Assembly: GCA_964480365.1 (NCBI GenBank)
Contig: CAYZPM010000001.1
Location: 186,001 to 250,000 of the forward strand
DNA: 64,000 bases
Direction of reading: 5' to 3'
From: CAIQPV01 sp964480365
GTDB lineage: Bacteria; Pseudomonadota; Gammaproteobacteria; Burkholderiales; Gallionellaceae
Shown one piece after another: positions 63,528-64,000 of this stretch (position 1 is the stretch's first letter; each line of letters opens with the position of its first letter). The notes beneath the pieces were generated by a model. That model was not told where the DNA came from, ran no database searches, and saw only the letters and a list, made by a program, of their open reading frames with translations. Made by a program: the position numbers and the translations under genes.

Positions 63528-64000
63528 ATGATGAACAAGCCGCCATTTTCCGTTTATTGCGTCGGCGGTGCGGTGCGCGACCGCCTGCTCGGCCTGCCGG
63601 TGCAGGATCACGATTGGGTGGTAGTGGGCGGCACACCGGAAGACATGGCTGCGCGCGGCTACCGCCCGGTAGGCAAGGATTTTCCGGTATTCCTGCACCC
63701 CGACACGCACGAAGAATATGCGCTGGCGCGCACCGAGCGCAAGACCGCGCCGGGCTACAAAGGCTTCGTCATTCATGCCTCACCGGACGTGACGCTGGAA
63801 CAGGATTTACTGCGGCGCGACTTCACCATCAACGCCATCGCTCAGGATGCAGATGGTAAGTTGATTGATCCCTACGGCGGCGAGACCGACCTGCGCGCGG
63901 GCATCCTGCGCCATGTCAGCCCGGCGTTCAATGAAGACCCGGTACGCATCCTACGCGCGGCGCGTTTCGTGGCGCGTTTCGGTTTCTCCATCGCCCCAGA
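63528..64000 (+). CDS. cca: CCA-adding tRNA nucleotidyltransferase (partial, C-terminus off the window)
   Basis: The first 157 residues are visible. YCVGGAVRDRLLGLPVQDHDWVV-type head has the GG-R motif and the metal Asp pair at D27 and D29; RRDFTINAIA and EDPVRILRAARFVARF follow. It adds or repairs the 3' CCA of tRNA; betaproteobacterial members often carry an HD phosphohydrolase tail, which would be past the window. ATG 63528 or 63531. Confidence 0.96.
   Translation, partial: MMNKPPFSVYCVGGAVRDRLLGLPVQDHDWVVVGGTPEDMAARGYRPVGKDFPVFLHPDTHEEYALARTERKTAPGYKGFVIHASPDVTLEQDLLRRDFTINAIAQDADGKLIDPYGGETDLRAGILRHVSPAFNEDPVRILRAARFVARFGFSIAP

Overview
The window looks like chromosomal DNA of a Gram-negative betaproteobacterium. 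Evidence is the yggS/pilT/pilU block, GlnS with GatCAB, the mreBCD-mrdA-rodA cluster, lipid A and phosphatidylglycerol genes, type-4 porins, and an NTF2-tailed L,D-transpeptidase. A Nitrosomonadales/Gallionellaceae-like host is my inference from gene content and the style of the small repeats; no rRNA gene is present to prove it. Most genes are housekeeping.

Layout. 1-6.7 kb: partial yggS (-), twitching ATPases pilT-pilU (+), then yggU, cysS, uspA, glnS (-). 7.0-10.7 kb: a TPR/NTF2 secreted protein, an L,D-transpeptidase with the same tail, a cyclophilin with two possible starts, and lpxH (+). 10.8-18.1 kb: a long minus-strand housekeeping run, pgpA, thiL, nusB, ribH, ribBA, ribE, ribD, nrdR, glyA (riboflavin and thiamine cofactors, dNTP control, one-carbon supply). 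18.3-18.8 kb: a DUF4258/YgiT-type toxin-antitoxin-like pair. 18.9-23.1 kb: lpdA with its own lipoyl domain, proA and trpC, all marked by palindromic repeats, then the tail of a degraded group II intron. 23.2-38.1 kb: an accessory envelope region with a DUF1566 lipoprotein-like secreted protein, four type-4 porins, a dihaem cytochrome c peroxidase, a HigBA-like module and a tripartite RND efflux operon. 38.1-39.0 kb is a non-housekeeping gap. 39.0-45.3 kb: apaH, a PfkB kinase, aroC, tatD, tcdA, an unknown gene and rlpA. 45.4-51.1 kb: cell-shape cluster rodA-mrdA-mreD-mreC-mreB (-). 51.2-54.5 kb: gatC-gatA-gatB (+). 54.5-64 kb: SDR, dsbA, SPOR protein, argS (-), DUF2721 protein (+), htpG (-), soluble lytic transglycosylase and partial cca (+).

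The most striking structure is not a gene. Nearly every non-overlapping junction between co-directional genes carries a small inverted-repeat element, usually touching the upstream stop codon. At least four families are visible. One (five copies, in the ribBA-ribH, glyA-nrdR, rodA-rlpA, mreB-mreC and dsbA-SDR junctions) has a recognisable core around AACAAACCC...CCGGAC, flanked by arms built from locus-specific short repeated words. Two other families have entered coding sequence in frame, adding a translated palindrome to ThiL and forming the linker of LpdA. Copies of a CCTTCCCCC/GGGGGAAGG family appear to supply the ribosome-binding sites of tcdA and cca. GatB has a low-GC, divergent C-terminal half that suggests recombination inside the gene.
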